Assembly: GCA_016707285.1 (NCBI GenBank)
Contig: JADJIA010000007.1
Span: 62,001 to 126,000, forward strand
DNA: 64,000 bases
Direction: 5' to 3'
Origin: Ignavibacteriales bacterium
Lineage (GTDB): Bacteria; Bacteroidota; Ignavibacteria; Ignavibacteriales; Ignavibacteriaceae
Shown here piece after piece: positions 25,892 through 36,265 of this stretch; positions within the stretch are counted from its first letter, which is position 1; each line of letters opens with the position of its first letter. The notes beneath the pieces were generated by a model that saw only the letters and a list, made by a program, of their open reading frames with translations, was not told the origin of the DNA and ran no database searches. A program made the position numbers and the translations under genes.

Positions 25892-26167
25892 CTATTTTAG
25901 AATAACTGTATCTTTTTCTATCGTATCAGGTTTAGCAGGTTCTGCCTTCATAAGCGCATTTACGCTGTCGGCAGTTATGCCCGGAGGATAGTTGCCACTT
26001 TCAGGTTCATTTCTGGTGTTATTGATGATCAAAAAAATTATTACCACAATAGTGAAAACGATGCCTTGTATCCAGCTTTTGTTTTTTTTGTAATATACAA
26101 GCCACTCGGGCTGTGGTTTATCCGCTCCTTTTTTTCCAATTTTTCGATCTTTGGTGTCTTTCGCCAT
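25892..26167 (-). CDS. Small single-pass membrane protein, function unknown
   Basis: A 91-residue protein with a Lys-rich N terminus, one transmembrane helix (GIVFTIVVIIFLIINN, about residues 34-50) and a short acidic/Pro-rich tail outside. No family is recognised. The opening ATG is followed by AKDTKDRKIGKKG. It is upstream of the TlpA-like gene on the same strand and divergent from the Mrp operon. The gap is small enough for co-transcription with the thioredoxin gene. Confidence 0.6.
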   Translation of the reverse strand: MAKDTKDRKIGKKGADKPQPEWLVYYKKNKSWIQGIVFTIVVIIFLIINNTRNEPESGNYPPGITADSVNALMKAEPAKPDTIEKDTVILK

Positions 26168-26336
26168 TAGGTTTGTTTCCGGGAATGTTTAAAAAGTATG
26201 TGGACAAAAATATATTAATTAACAGGAAAATTGCACCTAAAAATTAGATACAGGAACTCAAACTAAAAAAATGGCGTTAATTTAGTAGTGCCACGACGCC
26301 GAAAACAAAAAACATTTTACACAAACAACGGAATCC

Positions 26337-28628
26337 ATGACACTTTTCCAAATATTAATTCCATTTTTGGTAGCCCCGTTTGTCCCCCTTATTGGTAAAA
26401 AAAGGGAAGGACGCGAATTGGGTATTATTTTGGCATTTATTCCGTTTCTGCTCTTTATATCCTTCCTTTTTGAATTTATTAATCTTAAACCGGCTACAAT
26501 AACTCCTGAAATATATCAGTGGATACCATCGATTGGTGTTGATTTGGCATTCCGGTCAGATGGATTAAGCCTGTTATTTGGACTTATCATAACGGGAATT
26601 GGCACTGCTGTATTTTTATTTGCCGGTGGATATCTTGGCAAGGGGATGGAAACAGTAAAATTTTATATCTACATCCTCATTTTTATGGGGGCAATGCTGG
26701 GGATAGTATTTTCTGATAACCTGTTGTTGTTATTCATTTTTTGGGAATTGACTTCATTTTCCTCTTTTTTGCTGATTGGATTTAAACACAAATATCTTGC
26801 GTCGCGATATGCGGCACTTCAAGCCTTGCTCGTTACCGGGATTGGTGGACTTTCTCTTCTCGCAGGAGTAATATTGATCAATTCAGTAACCGGCACATTT
26901 TCCATCTCGGCGATAATCTCCGATCCATCAATGCTCAGGGAGAGTTCTCTCCTTGTCCCAATAATTATTCTGATTCTTGGGGGAGCATTCACAAAATCTG
27001 CTCAGGTGCCTTTTCATTTTTGGCTTCCAAATGCAATGGAGGCACCCACACCTGTAAGTGCATATCTTCATTCTGCCACAATGGTTAAAGCCGGAGTTTT
27101 CCTTGTAGCGAGATTAAATCCTGTTTTCACAGGAATTGGATTGTGGAATGACTCCCTGATGATTTTTGGCGGAGCAACGATGGTCGTCGGGGCTTTTCTT
27201 GCATTAAAACAGACAGATTTGAAGAAAATTCTGGCTTATACGACACTAAGTGTACTCGGAACATTGATTATGTTAACAGGTTATGGTTCTGAAATAGCGC
27301 TTACTACGATGATAGTTTACCTTACAGCACATGCACTTTACAAAGGCACACTCTTTTTAACAGCAGGAGCTATCGACCATTCCACGGGTACCCGGGATGT
27401 AAGAATCCTTGGTGGACTTTTGAAAAAAATGCCTTTTACTGCTTATGCGGGGATAGTTGCAGCTTTTTCGATGGCAGGGATAATTCCAATGGTTGGCTTC
27501 GTCGGGAAAGAATTGTTATATGAAACTGCAATGTCAGGAGAACCGGCTCTCTTTTTTGGAGTGTTGTTTGCCGGCGTGATTATGGTTTATTCAGCAATTC
27601 AAGCCGGAATTCATCCATATTTTGCACCTGAAAAAGAGACTCCACTTTCTCCACATGAAGGAGATTTTACTCTGACCGCAGGAACGGTTACAGCTGCAAC
27701 TATGGGGTTGATTCTTGGTATTTTGGCTTCAAATCTGCTCACCGGAATGGTGTCGCTCGCAGTTTCACCTGTTGCAGGCAAAACTGTTGATGTATCGCTT
27801 GGCTTATGGCACGGGTTTAACATTATTCTTCTCCTCAGCCTGGGGACTATAATTGCCGGTTATGGACTCTATACCGTCCGCGAAAAATTGTATCTGCTTC
27901 CGCAGGTTTATGGTCCACTCGAGTATTTAATGCCTTCCAAATTATATGACAAAGCTCTTAATCTGTTGATGTTTACTGCAAGGGGACAAACTTCATTTTT
28001 CCAAAACGGATATCTCAGAAATTATATCATCACAATTTTTGCAACAGCATTGTTGCTGGTTGGTGGATATTTTTTCTATCATCTTGATTTAACCGAGTTG
28101 GTTATTGATCCATCAATGGAGATGTATGAAGCAATTGCCGGAGTGGTAATTATCGCAGGAGCAATCATTGCAACAGTTGCAAAATCAAGACTTTATGCAG
28201 TTATGGCTCTTGGAATTACGGGATTGGGCGTGGCATTGGTTTTTATCCTGTATGGTGCCCCCGATTTGGCTTTAACACAACTTTCGATTGAAACCCTCTC
28301 GGTAATTCTTTTTGTTTTGGCAATTTATAAACTGCCAAAATTCCTGAAGTTATCGAACAGAAATTCAAAAATCAGGGATTTAATCATTGCCTCCACAATG
28401 GGAGTTTTTATCACATTTGTTATTCTTGCTGTTTATGTTCATGAACACTCTACCGAACTTAAAAACTTTTTTGCTGCCGAAAGTCTTCCGGGAGGGAAGG
28501 GGAGAAACATTGTAAATGTTATATTGGTTGACTTCCGTGCCATTGACACGATGGGTGAGATAATGGTACTTGGGATTGCTGCCATCGGAATTTTTGGACT
28601 CGTAAAACTTGTCAGGAAGGGGGGGTAG
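26337..28628 (+). CDS. mrpA: Mrp Na+/H+ antiporter subunit A
   Basis: A 763-residue polytopic membrane protein and the largest subunit of the Mrp (Mnh) cation/proton antiporter, homologous to complex I NuoL. The proton-channel core has FSDNLLLLFIFWELTSFSSFLLIGF, the Lys-containing GGAFTKSAQVPFHFWLPNAMEAPTPVSAYLHSATMVKAGV and ALKQTDLKKILAYTTLS. The last 180 or so residues are the MbhD/MbhE-like (DUF4040) extension (YGAPDLALTQLSIETLSVILF) normal for MrpA. It begins the operon mrpABCDEFG, and its TAG is immediately followed by the mrpB ATG. The complex exports Na+ in exchange for protons and is important for pH and salt homeostasis. Confidence 0.93.
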   Translation: MTLFQILIPFLVAPFVPLIGKKREGRELGIILAFIPFLLFISFLFEFINLKPATITPEIYQWIPSIGVDLAFRSDGLSLLFGLIITGIGTAVFLFAGGYLGKGMETVKFYIYILIFMGAMLGIVFSDNLLLLFIFWELTSFSSFLLIGFKHKYLASRYAALQALLVTGIGGLSLLAGVILINSVTGTFSISAIISDPSMLRESSLLVPIIILILGGAFTKSAQVPFHFWLPNAMEAPTPVSAYLHSATMVKAGVFLVARLNPVFTGIGLWNDSLMIFGGATMVVGAFLALKQTDLKKILAYTTLSVLGTLIMLTGYGSEIALTTMIVYLTAHALYKGTLFLTAGAIDHSTGTRDVRILGGLLKKMPFTAYAGIVAAFSMAGIIPMVGFVGKELLYETAMSGEPALFFGVLFAGVIMVYSAIQAGIHPYFAPEKETPLSPHEGDFTLTAGTVTAATMGLILGILASNLLTGMVSLAVSPVAGKTVDVSLGLWHGFNIILLLSLGTIIAGYGLYTVREKLYLLPQVYGPLEYLMPSKLYDKALNLLMFTARGQTSFFQNGYLRNYIITIFATALLLVGGYFFYHLDLTELVIDPSMEMYEAIAGVVIIAGAIIATVAKSRLYAVMALGITGLGVALVFILYGAPDLALTQLSIETLSVILFVLAIYKLPKFLKLSNRNSKIRDLIIASTMGVFITFVILAVYVHEHSTELKNFFAAESLPGGKGRNIVNVILVDFRAIDTMGEIMVLGIAAIGIFGLVKLVRKGG

Positions 28629-29054
28629 ATGTCCACTTTAATTCTGAGAACAGCAGTAAAATATATAATCCCCGGGATGTTTCTTTTCTCCCTTTTTCTT
28701 TTGTTCAGAGGGCACAACGAGCCCGGTGGTGGATTTGTAGGCGGGCTTGTGGCAGCAGCAGCCATCATTCTTTATACTCTTGCAAATGGGGTTGAAAAGG
28801 CTGAGAAGATGTTGCATGTGTCACCACAAAAACTGATTGCAGCAGGGTTGTTAGTGGCACTCTTGGCAGGGATCACGGGTTGGATTGCCGGAAAAGAATT
28901 TATGACGGGCATCTGGCTTGATCTGCCCATCCCTGTGATGGGGAAATTTGGTACTCCCGTTCTCTTTGATATTGGAGTTTATCTCCTTGTAACGGGAATG
29001 GTTGTGAAAGTAATATTCACTCTCGCAGATACAAGAGAGGAGGGGAACCAATGA
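28629..29054 (+). CDS. mrpB: Mrp antiporter subunit B
   Basis: A 141-residue MnhB-domain protein with four hydrophobic segments. The N-terminal TAVKYIIPGMFLFSLFLLFRGHNEPGGGFVGGL is the subunit signature (RGHNxPGGGFxGG). It is translationally linked to mrpA without spacing and overlaps mrpC by 4 nt. It is an essential part of the Mrp complex in the families studied. Confidence 0.92.
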   Translation: MSTLILRTAVKYIIPGMFLFSLFLLFRGHNEPGGGFVGGLVAAAAIILYTLANGVEKAEKMLHVSPQKLIAAGLLVALLAGITGWIAGKEFMTGIWLDLPIPVMGKFGTPVLFDIGVYLLVTGMVVKVIFTLADTREEGNQ

Positions 29055-29401
29055 TTCTGTTTCTCGCTTTGATAACGGGCATCCTCACCACAGTTGGCAT
29101 CTTTTTAATATTGAGAAGAAGTCTGGTTAAGGTAATTCTTGGTCTGGCATTTCTTGGTCATGCTGCAAATATGTTGATTTTTACGATAGGAAGAATTACA
29201 AAAGGGAAAGCAGCTTTTGTGCCCGAAGGTTCACTTTCACCTTTTGAACCATTCGCCGATCCACTTCCGCAGGCACTTATTCTGACGGCGATTGTAATCG
29301 GTTTTGGAGTTCAGGCTTTTTTGATTGTTTTATTTAAACAGAACTATAAAAGCCTAAAATCTGATGATCTTGACAATATGAACACAACGGATATGTTATG
29401 A
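29051..29401 (+). CDS. mrpC: Mrp antiporter subunit C
   Basis: A 116-residue, three-helix subunit homologous to NuoK. It contains LVKVILGLAFLGHAANMLIF and DPLPQALILTAIVIGFGVQAFLI, the usual MnhC/NuoK signature with the DPLPQALVLTAIVI segment. It overlaps mrpB and mrpD by 4 nt each (ATGA junctions). Confidence 0.92.
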   Translation: MILFLALITGILTTVGIFLILRRSLVKVILGLAFLGHAANMLIFTIGRITKGKAAFVPEGSLSPFEPFADPLPQALILTAIVIGFGVQAFLIVLFKQNYKSLKSDDLDNMNTTDML

Positions 29402-30864
29402 TGAATATTTTGATTTTGCTTCCGTTGGTTATTCCATTTTTTGGAGCTGTTCTTACCCTCTTTTTCAGAGAGAAAATAACTGTTCAGAGGACTGTATTTT
29501 CCGTCTCCTCCGGATTGGTGTTTATAGTTTCCCTGTTTTTACTCGATCATGTATTTACTTCAGGTGTATTCTCTGTCCAAATTGGCGGCTGGAAAGCCCC
29601 TTTTGGGATAACATTTGTAGTTGATAAACTAAGTGCGATCATGATCTCGATTTCAGGGCTGATGGCATTTTCAACATCAATATACTCCTTTGGTTCGATA
29701 GATGCAGAAAGAGAAAAATTTGGATTTTACACCCTTCTTTCTACTCTTTTTGTAGGAATAAACGGCAGTTTCCTGACTGGTGACCTCTTTAATCTTTATG
29801 TATGGTTTGAAGTGATGTTAATGTCATCATTTGTTTTGATTGCTTTGGGAGGCACCAAACCACAACTTGAGGGAGCGGTTAAATATGTTACGCTGAACCT
29901 GATATCCTCACTCTTCTTCCTTGTTGCTGTTGGAATATTGTATGGAATAGTTGGAACACTTAACATGGCAGATCTGGCAGTAAAGATTAAAACTCATCAG
30001 GACCCCTGGTTGATAACTACCGTGGCATTGATGTTTATCATCGCTTTTGGGATCAAATCGGCGATGTTCCCTCTCTTTTTCTGGTTACCTGCATCATATC
30101 ATACTCCCCCTGCTGTAATCTCTGCTGTGTTTGCAGGGATGTTAACCAAGGTGGGTGTGTATGCAATGATCAGGGTGTTTACTTTGATTTTCACAAACAA
30201 TCCTGAAGTTACAAATGGGGTTTTAATTGTTTTGGCAGGTGCCACGATGCTTGTGGGTGTTCTCGGAGCTGCGGCACAAAATGACATCAGGCGAATACTT
30301 TCGTTTCACATTGTTAGTCAGATAGGTTACATGATAATGGGACTTGCACTTGCTTCACCCCTCGCCATTGCAGGAGCAGTGTTTTACATCATTCACCATA
30401 TTATCGTTAAAACCAACCTCTTTCTGATTGGTGGAATTGTCAATGAGATTAAGGGAACATTTGCTTTAAACAAACTTGGGGGTATTTATAAAGCATACCC
30501 GTTGCTTGGGCTTCTTTTTCTTATTCCCGCACTCTCCCTCGCGGGAATTCCACCCCTTTCAGGCTTCTGGGCTAAATTTTCTCTTGTAAAAGCAGGATTT
30601 GAGGCTGAAGCATGGTTCATTACAGGGCTTTCACTTTTTGTTTCCATATTAACACTTTTTTCAATGATCAAAATATGGAACGAAGTTTTTTGGAAAGACT
30701 TGCCCGAGGATGTTGAAAATATTGACAAATTCAGTGGCTTCTCAACTGCAAAAAAACGATTCCTGTTTATCCCTGTTATTATTCTGGCGGTTTGTACATT
30801 GATTATCGGGTTTTTCACTGCTCCATTTTTGATGCTGCCGCAGGTTCCGCATCCGAATTGGTGA
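29398..30864 (+). CDS. mrpD: Mrp antiporter subunit D
   Basis: A 488-residue NuoM/NuoN-like antiporter-type subunit with about 14 membrane helices. Key parts are FEVMLMSSFVLIALGG (the conserved Glu), FGIKSAMFPLFFWLPASYHTPP (the conserved Lys), AQNDIRRILSFHIVSQIGYM and an IHHIIVKTNLFLIGG helix. It forms the second proton-translocating module beside MrpA. It overlaps mrpC and is followed after 40 nt by mrpE, which has a GGGGG-rich RBS. Confidence 0.93.
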   Translation: MMNILILLPLVIPFFGAVLTLFFREKITVQRTVFSVSSGLVFIVSLFLLDHVFTSGVFSVQIGGWKAPFGITFVVDKLSAIMISISGLMAFSTSIYSFGSIDAEREKFGFYTLLSTLFVGINGSFLTGDLFNLYVWFEVMLMSSFVLIALGGTKPQLEGAVKYVTLNLISSLFFLVAVGILYGIVGTLNMADLAVKIKTHQDPWLITTVALMFIIAFGIKSAMFPLFFWLPASYHTPPAVISAVFAGMLTKVGVYAMIRVFTLIFTNNPEVTNGVLIVLAGATMLVGVLGAAAQNDIRRILSFHIVSQIGYMIMGLALASPLAIAGAVFYIIHHIIVKTNLFLIGGIVNEIKGTFALNKLGGIYKAYPLLGLLFLIPALSLAGIPPLSGFWAKFSLVKAGFEAEAWFITGLSLFVSILTLFSMIKIWNEVFWKDLPEDVENIDKFSGFSTAKKRFLFIPVIILAVCTLIIGFFTAPFLMLPQVPHPNW

Positions 30865-30904
30865 ACAATGCAGATTATATAAAATCAGTTCTGGGGGGTA
30901 AATA

Positions 30905-31378
30905 ATGGCGAAATTTACTCTTAACCTGCTTTTGGCTTTGATGTGGCTCTTCCTTACAGGTGATTTTGGAATTGTTACCTTCATCGAAGGAGTTGTGATC
31001 GGATTTGGCATTATTTATTTGATGGAGGGAGTGCTTGGAAGATCAGACTATACTAAAAAGGCCTACAGGGTACTCAAACTTGTCATTTTCTTTTTATGGG
31101 AATTGCTTGTTTCCAATTTTAAAGTTGCAGCGGAGTTGTTGACTTCACGATTCCTCTCATCACCGGCTATTGTTGCGGTTCCGTTAAGTGTTAAAACCGA
31201 TCTGCAGATAACATTGCTTGCGAATTTGATCACTCTAACACCCGGGACATTAAGCATCGATGTCTCTGAAGATAAAAAATTCCTGTTCGTTCATCTTATG
31301 TATGGAGCAAATCCCGACAAGGCGATTGCCGATATAAAGTCCGGTTTCGAAAAAAAGATTCTGGAGGTGTTTGAATAA
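30905..31378 (+). CDS. mrpE: Mrp antiporter subunit E
   Basis: A 157-residue subunit with an N-terminal pair of membrane helices and a cytoplasmic tail. The MnhE signature is clear: LKLVIFFLWELLVSNFKVAAELL and, further on, LLANLITLTPGTLSIDVSED. Its stop codon overlaps the mrpF start by a single base. Confidence 0.92.
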   Translation: MAKFTLNLLLALMWLFLTGDFGIVTFIEGVVIGFGIIYLMEGVLGRSDYTKKAYRVLKLVIFFLWELLVSNFKVAAELLTSRFLSSPAIVAVPLSVKTDLQITLLANLITLTPGTLSIDVSEDKKFLFVHLMYGANPDKAIADIKSGFEKKILEVFE

Positions 31379-31653
31379 TGTTTTTTGAATTTGCCGTCAA
31401 TTTTTCGTTGGCAATTACCGGTTTTTCGATGTTTTTGGTGTTAATCAGACTTGTTATGGGACCACACACTGCCGACAGGGTTGTTGCAGTTGATCTGACT
31501 ACTTCAATTGCAATTGCTTTTATTGCATTGTATGCAATCAAAAGTAATGAAACTTATGTATTGGATGCCGGGTTAATTCTTGGTTTTGTAAGTTTTCTCG
31601 GAACTGTGGGGTACGCATATTATCTTCAACTCAGGAGTAAAAGAGATGAGTGA
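31378..31653 (+). CDS. mrpF: Mrp antiporter subunit F
   Basis: A 91-residue, three-helix subunit. The MnhF signature is LVMGPHTADRVVAVDLTTSI followed by YVLDAGLILGFVSFLGTVGYAYY. It overlaps both flanking genes (1 nt with mrpE, 8 nt with mrpG). Confidence 0.92.
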   Translation: MFFEFAVNFSLAITGFSMFLVLIRLVMGPHTADRVVAVDLTTSIAIAFIALYAIKSNETYVLDAGLILGFVSFLGTVGYAYYLQLRSKRDE

Positions 31654-32008
31654 AATAATACTTGGAAGTTTTTTGATTCTTGGCAGTCTGGTAATTCTAT
31701 TGGCCGGGCTGGGAGTTGTTAAAATGCCCGATATCTATCTTCGAATGTCGGCAACCACAAAAGCGGCAACACTTGGGATATCGGTTATTCTGATTTCAAC
31801 AGGGCTTCATTTTGGGACTACCGAGATAATATCCAGAACAATTTTGATTGTGCTTTTTCTTATGATCACAGCACCGGTTGCTTCACATCTGCTTGGAAGG
31901 GCAGCTTATCTTAACAAACTTCCTTTATGGGAAAAGACCGTAAGAGATGATCTTGGTGACAGTTTAAAAAACAAACAAACCACTGAGCAGGAGCAGGAAA
32001 CTAATTAA
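31646..32008 (+). CDS. mrpG: Mrp antiporter subunit G
   Basis: A 120-residue, three-helix subunit with the MnhG motif GLGVVKMPDIYLRMSATTKAATLG and a PVASHLLGRAAY helix near the end, plus a short Glu/Gln-rich tail. It completes the seven-subunit operon. Its 3' end overlaps the convergent serine hydrolase gene by 8 nt, and no terminator hairpin is visible there. Confidence 0.92.
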   Translation: MSEIILGSFLILGSLVILLAGLGVVKMPDIYLRMSATTKAATLGISVILISTGLHFGTTEIISRTILIVLFLMITAPVASHLLGRAAYLNKLPLWEKTVRDDLGDSLKNKQTTEQEQETN

Positions 32009-33059
32009 AAGCAGATAAGATATCTGACATTATCAGGTTCATTGTTGCCAACCATTGCTGATCTGCAACAGATGATCCAATGCCGCTCCATTTATTGGTC
32101 GCCACCACCACCAGCTTTAGATTTGGTACAACCACAATAAATTGCCCTCCATATCCATTGGCAAAAAAATAGTTTCCTTTGCTGCCTGAACCCGTCCACC
32201 ACGCATACCCGTATCCGGATGCATAATTCATCGTATTTGCAGAGAGTGCTATTTTTTGAGTTGTCATCCGGTCGATCCACTCCTGGGAGACAATTCTGCG
32301 ACCGATATATTCACCTTTGTCCAAAATCAGATTTCCAATTTTTATCATTTCTCCGGGGGTGAGTTCCAGTCCGGCACCACCGTTGTTGTAACCTTGTTTA
32401 TCAACCAACCAGTTTCTCCCACCCATTTCAAGTCTTTCAAAAAAATGGATATTTGCATAATCGAGAATTTGCATATTCGCTTTTCTGGAGATAATAACCG
32501 ATAATATGTGGAGTGCCGCAGAATTATAAGTAAAAGTTTGTCCCGGCGTGGAAGTTAACGGTTTTGCAAAAAGATATTGCACCTGATTCTCTGCGGTTGC
32601 CCAACTGCTGTAACCAAAATCTGAGTTTAACTCAGCCCATTCGAATCCACTGCTCATTGAAAGGAGGTGACCAATTTGGATGTGTCCTTTTTCAGTTGTA
32701 AGATCGGGGACGAGGGGTCTGATAAAACTGTCGATTGGTTGTTCGGTAGATTGGATCAAACCTTTTTCGATGGCAATACCGGTAAGAATGGCGATCACAC
32801 TTTTGGTAACTGAGCGGACATCGTGGGTAATGTTTGCTCCACCACCGTTAAAATAAGCCTCTTTTATTATTGTTCCATTCTGAGAGACAACCAGACTTTT
32901 AAGATTTGACATCCCACCGGCTTGTGAAAATGCCGCTTCAAGTTTTGTATTATTAACTGGTTCAACGGGGTTTGAGGAGTTTTCTTTTGTGCAGGAAAAA
33001 TTGAAGAGCAAAAAAAGAAACAGAAGAGAAATTTTAGCGGTATAGTTTAGCTTTTTCAT
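32001..33059 (-). CDS. Class C beta-lactamase-fold serine hydrolase lipoprotein
   Basis: A 352-residue lipoprotein (lipobox LFNFSC) with a penicillin-binding/beta-lactamase fold. The nucleophile motif SxxK is in RSVTKSVIAIL (near residue 85), YxN is in FTYNSAALHIL (near 180), and the third element is NGYGGQFIVVV rather than the usual HxG or KTG. The motif HIQIGHLLSMSSGFEW is typical of class C-like esterases and D-aminopeptidases. It is therefore more likely an esterase or peptidase than an antibiotic-hydrolysing enzyme. The gene is convergent with mrpG. Its 5' side faces the surface-protein repeat region directly, with repeat copy A beginning 2 nt upstream of its start codon. Confidence 0.85.
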   Translation of the reverse strand: MKKLNYTAKISLLFLFLLFNFSCTKENSSNPVEPVNNTKLEAAFSQAGGMSNLKSLVVSQNGTIIKEAYFNGGGANITHDVRSVTKSVIAILTGIAIEKGLIQSTEQPIDSFIRPLVPDLTTEKGHIQIGHLLSMSSGFEWAELNSDFGYSSWATAENQVQYLFAKPLTSTPGQTFTYNSAALHILSVIISRKANMQILDYANIHFFERLEMGGRNWLVDKQGYNNGGAGLELTPGEMIKIGNLILDKGEYIGRRIVSQEWIDRMTTQKIALSANTMNYASGYGYAWWTGSGSKGNYFFANGYGGQFIVVVPNLKLVVVATNKWSGIGSSVADQQWLATMNLIMSDILSAFN

Positions 33060-33060
33060 T

Positions 33061-33471
33061 TTTTTTCATCTTTAGTTTGTGAATGGAGTGGGAATCACTC
33101 CATCCACTTAAACATAATAAATTTGAAGATGAGTAAAACTACAAAATATTTTTTGTTTTACAATCCTACTTGAGCAGAACCATTTTTTTAATCGAATTAA
33201 AATTTCCTGAGCTTATTTTGTAGAAGTAAATTCCACTTGGAAGATTAGCAGCATTAAACTCAACTTTGTGATTTCCTGCCTCCATAACCCCATTCACCAA
33301 TTCGACAACTTTTTCTCCAAGACTGTTAAAAACACTTAGATTTACATCACCTGATAAAAATATTTTTCCAAATTATTGACTTCCACTTGACTTTTATTTG
33401 AAAATTTTGTAATTTCAAGAGTCAATTTAGAGTCACATTATCTCTAACTGTTTGAATCAATCATTAATTGG
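33061..33471. repeat. Long direct repeat, copy A (about 410 bp)
   Basis: Nearly identical to 38177-38581; by eye about 20 differences including several 1-nt indels. It contains, in order: a hairpin around GGAGTGGGAATCACTCC, an antisense fragment encoding the end of a T9SS domain (33166-33356, minus), and an AT-rich leader that runs to the start region of gene Y. The end of the shared sequence at 33471 marks where copy A lost the gene Y start and signal peptide. Confidence 0.9.
33166..33356 (-). pseudogene. T9SS C-terminal domain fragment, copy A
   Basis: The minus strand encodes the last 60 or so residues of a T9SS sorting domain, ending SIKKMVLLK, almost the same DNA as the 3' end of the intact gene at 40986-41837. 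Homology stops abruptly at CCTGAT (33352-33357), after which the sequence is unrelated. No start or signal peptide is present, so this is a stranded gene end, possibly left by recombination between T9SS tails. Confidence 0.8.
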
Positions 33472-36265
33472 GATTTAATTCGATATTTCAAACGGTTATC
33501 CATGACGATATATATGCCCCCTTAAGAAATCTGGATCCCGTTAAATGGAAAGACAACAGGGATTCTCTCGCAGGGTCAACATTTGGAAATATTATGGCGT
33601 TAAATAGCGTGTGGAATGTTGCAGACCCTACAGAAAAGCAAGCAGACTGGTTAAACATACTCTCCCAAGGGGTATATAATGTTTGGGAAGCAGAGGGAGG
33701 AAGCGATGGATTTTATTCGAACATTATAAAAATGAGAAGAAATAATACCTATACAACATTAGAGTCTGATGCCGGAGGGATATATGTCAAATCTAAAGAT
33801 ATTTCATGGTCACCCGGAGCTGGAATACCTGATTCGAATTATCAGGAGGGTCGGGTGGAGATCGAACTCCTGGAAGGACCATTTGTGTATCAAGACAGGG
33901 ATTATAAGATCACTTATTTACTTGGCAGTCCAAATGGGGCGCTGATTCAGTACTTAGCGAATTTCAAGTTGAAAATCGGAGCGCGACCGGATTCAAATAT
34001 GACAGTTTGCTCATTAAGGGTAAATTTGAATATTACCGATACCGTTGGAAGAAAGTACACAGTGGTGGTTGCAAACAGGGAAGTAAAAAGTGACGAATTG
34101 TCTGATGAGTTTTTTACACTAATAGAAATGCCATATAATTTCGGACTTATTAGCCGGTCGTATTTTATTGAATCAGGAAAAATTGACCCCAAGACTATCA
34201 GTGCAGTAAATACTTCATATGAAGTAGTTCTTCCTGAAAATATTTATTCTACGGATTTTGGTGAACTCTATATCGATAATATTGAAGTGATGGATGAGTT
34301 GATTTGGTATAACCATGGTCGAAACCCGGCTAATATATCAAGATTGCTCAATAATTACAATACCACATGGCAAAACGCCGATAACGGTAATGTTTACAGG
34401 GACAAGATCAAGTATTTTTACACGATGGACGAACCCCACAGTTTCGATCATTTTCTCCCTTATAAAATAGTCGAGGATGTTCACAGTACTTTAACAAATC
34501 CCCTAAAGGACAAGGTGATGCTTACGAAGATGTACCCTGAATGGAACGGTGAAAAGGAAGGTCTTAATGTTCTCGATACATGGGGTAAGGTTGTAAAACC
34601 CAAGAAATTTATGTTCTGGTATTATACGATCTTTAATGAAGATTTTGATACCCAATTAATGCAACATCAACTTAGGGACAGACTTATTGAAGCGGTAAAA
34701 CACGACAGAGATTTTTACTTCACAGCTCAACCTGGGGGAATAAAAGTTAAATGATCCCTGAATATCTTATTATAATCTCCCTCAGGCGCTGAATACTTCT
34801 CGGACAGACAATAATGCCCTTGGCATTTGGATGTAAGGGGATATTTTATGAGACCTATTATACATACAAATCCAATAATATATTATGGGGAGGAGACTAC
34901 CTTGTTGAAGGTTTGGTTGGGACAGACAGCGCTAATTATAAGACACCAAGAGCCAACGACAGGGGACTATATGAAATGGTGGGCAATATCGGTCGCAGAT
35001 TAAAAGGAGAATTAGGTAAAACTCTAGTTAAACTGAACTACGCAGATTGGTCATCGTATGTACACAGAATATCCCGGGACCACGGTCTTACCCGTGACGG
35101 AAAGGATTTAACCGGAGGATCAACTAATCGTGTGGAAATATTTGACGGGAGTGAACTGACTTATCCAAATGATAAATGGTATAGTTTTGGTGTGACGAGA
35201 CTTCAGAGAAAAATACCGGTTCCACCGTATGAGGATTTCTACTTTTTTTACAATGCAAACACATTTATGGATGGGGATACGACTGAATACACCCATTATA
35301 CAGATTTTATAAAAATAGGACTAAAATCATTCCCAAAGAAGAACATTCGGTTTTATAATGTGGAAGGAGGAGAGTATTATAACTTTACACAAAATCTTGA
35401 CAGCAATTATTCAGTCAAATTCGAAATGCGTATAAACAAAGGTGACGGGAAACTTTTTAGACTCACAGCAACGGTTGCTTCTGAAGGGGTTTTGCAGACC
35501 GATGAAGATATTTTGCCGGATGAAATCATATCATCAGAAGGTACAATTACAGTACCGGAGGGTGTAACACTTAAGATAGAAGGAAATTACACTCTTAAAG
35601 ACAGCCTGATTATAGAAGATGGAGGAGTCCTTACACTTGAACCCGGTTCAACGCTTAACCTTGATTCTGCAAGTTCAGTTTACTGTGCCGGTGATATTTA
35701 TGTCAATGGAACAGAGACAAACACCGTTACAATAAATTTCCCTTCAACCAAATGAAACAAATCAGAACTCAATTTATCTTGGGAACGGATCATCTGCAAT
35801 AATAAAACATGCCCAGATAAAAACGGATACTCAGGAGTTTCATAAAATGGTTTTGATACTTTAATCATTGATAACTGTACCTTCACTAACATAAGTCATT
35901 CAGCTCTCCTGTTAAATGGAAATGGTTACGATAATGCAAAAATTACAAACAACACCACACTAATTGTGACTATGCCGGATTTTTCTCCAATCTTGCAACT
36001 GTTGCAGTAAACTCTGATTCAGCAAACACAAGGTCGGGTTACTACTTTTCAGGAATTGAGTATGCTCTTCCAAAAGAGGGGCTTGTAACCATAAAATTAC
36101 TTAGACATAACAGGAAGATTGGTAAAACAGTTAGTAAATGAACAAAAGCCATCAGGACGACATAAAACGACGATAGAGTCAGGCAACCTGGCAAGTGGAA
36201 TTTATATTTATTCGCTTAGAGTTAATGATATAAGTATCAACAAAAAATTGGTGATACTGAAATGA
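33468..36265 (+). pseudogene. Surface glycosidase-like / beta-helix T9SS protein (gene Y, copy A), broken
   Basis: A large cell-surface gene in pieces. Piece 1 (33468-34754) opens mid-protein with FNSIFQTVIHDDIYAPLRNLDP and contains KYFYTMDEPHSFDHFLPYK, a DEP motif at a TIM-barrel-strand-like position as in many glycosidase-like proteins. Piece 2 (34814-35755, another frame) continues with FGCKGIFYETYYTY and ends in a beta-helix-like run (EGTITVPEGVTLKIEGNYTL). Piece 3 reads in scattered frames through a beta-helix (NGNGYDNAKITNNT) to a T9SS tail ending NKKLVILK at 36265. At least three frame disruptions are present, and the signal peptide (kept in copy B) is missing. The substrate is unknown. 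The stop overlaps the next gene as ATGA. Confidence 0.8.

Noticed and set aside
32001..33059. Antibiotic-resistance beta-lactamase
   Set aside because: SxxK and YxN motifs are present, but the third motif is NGYGGQ and the LLSMSSG segment is typical of esterase/peptidase relatives; resistance cannot be claimed.
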